A stretch of DNA of 64,000 nucleotides from Solenopsis invicta. Its lineage: Eukaryota > Arthropoda > Insecta > Hymenoptera > Formicidae. Position numbers and translations under genes: made by a program. Shown here one piece after another: positions 63,852 through 64,000 of the stretch. The notes under the pieces are model-generated. The model ran no database searches. It saw only the letters and a program-made list of their open reading frames with translations, and was not told where the DNA came from. The DNA lies in contig NC_052667.1 of NCBI RefSeq assembly GCF_016802725.1, positions 14,406,346 to 14,470,345 on the forward strand, in the 5' to 3' direction. The stretch's first letter is position 1. Every line of letters begins with the position of its first letter.

Positions 63852-64000
63852 ATACCACAAGGATAAAGAGCCCGTGATTCGTCAATTCTACAGTATTTAA
63901 AGACTCCAAACCCTCCTTGTAGAGTGTGTGTGCGTGTTTGTGGGTGTGTGTAAGTGTGTAGTGTGTAAGTGTGTGGTGTGTGTGTGTGTGTGTGTGTGTG
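63239..64000. mobile_element. Possible left terminus of another Tc1/mariner-type element
   Basis: CAATGCCCACCAAAAATAAA follows (TA)n at 63,239, like a TA-flanked terminus, and continues ~450 bp into a GT tract. After the GT tract the minisatellite unit of the element at window start recurs (63,860-63,925: AGTATTTAAAGACTCCAAAC). The other end lies beyond the window, so this is tentative. Confidence 0.45.
63716..64000. repeat. (GT)n microsatellite with minisatellite unit
   Basis: Long GT/GCGC alternating tract to 63,848, a ~65-bp unit, then GT again to the window end. Confidence 0.95.

Overview
The window looks like a gene-poor, transposon-dense stretch of an insect nuclear genome. The mix of Tc1/mariner, Transib, DIRS, Ty3/gypsy, R1-like non-LTR and Polinton-like sequence, with AT-rich spacers and long (CA)n/(TA)n tracts, fits a hymenopteran; an ant is my best guess, by inference only. 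I see no tRNA, rRNA or CRISPR, and no clearly intact host gene. The one host-like locus is a decayed, formerly spliced gene at 22.6-25.2 kb.

Layout. 1-2.2 kb: Tc1-like element with long inverted arms around a DD34E transposase remnant. 3.6-8.5 kb: DIRS-type tyrosine-recombinase retrotransposon on the minus strand, with an intact recombinase, a broken RT/RNase H and a gag that appears to contain a spliceosomal intron. 10.7-22.5 kb and 30.9-37.95 kb: two inverted copies (A and B) of an unclassified element or duplicated segment, called X here. Copy A carries an expanded ~109-bp satellite (14.1-17.6 kb) and a Transib transposon (17.6-21.4 kb). Copy B keeps about one satellite monomer and is interrupted by a DD41D mariner-type element. 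Each copy therefore supplies the empty site for the other's insertion.

Between the X copies lie the decayed spliced gene (itself hit by a mariner), a degraded Polinton/adintovirus-like DNA polymerase fragment, a second DD41D element (27.3-29.9 kb) and a small zinc-ribbon-like remnant. 38-42 kb: a probable LTR retrotransposon start with a gag remnant, broken by a DD41D element whose 358-aa transposase frame is open. 42.3-49.1 kb: two GC-rich non-LTR elements that carry gag and a 3' UTR but no endonuclease/RT. They sit head-to-tail at the same short target sequence. 49.3-59.2 kb: a Ty3/gypsy element (4-bp TSD ATAC) whose 5' LTR is split by a second gypsy element. 59.8-64 kb: simple repeats, a foldback element, a truncated DD41D copy and Tc1-like termini.

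The elements do not form a pathway. Their value is the nesting order, the unusual structures (RSS-like Transib ends, gag-only LINE family, introns inside transposons, foldback duplications) and the unassigned X element.
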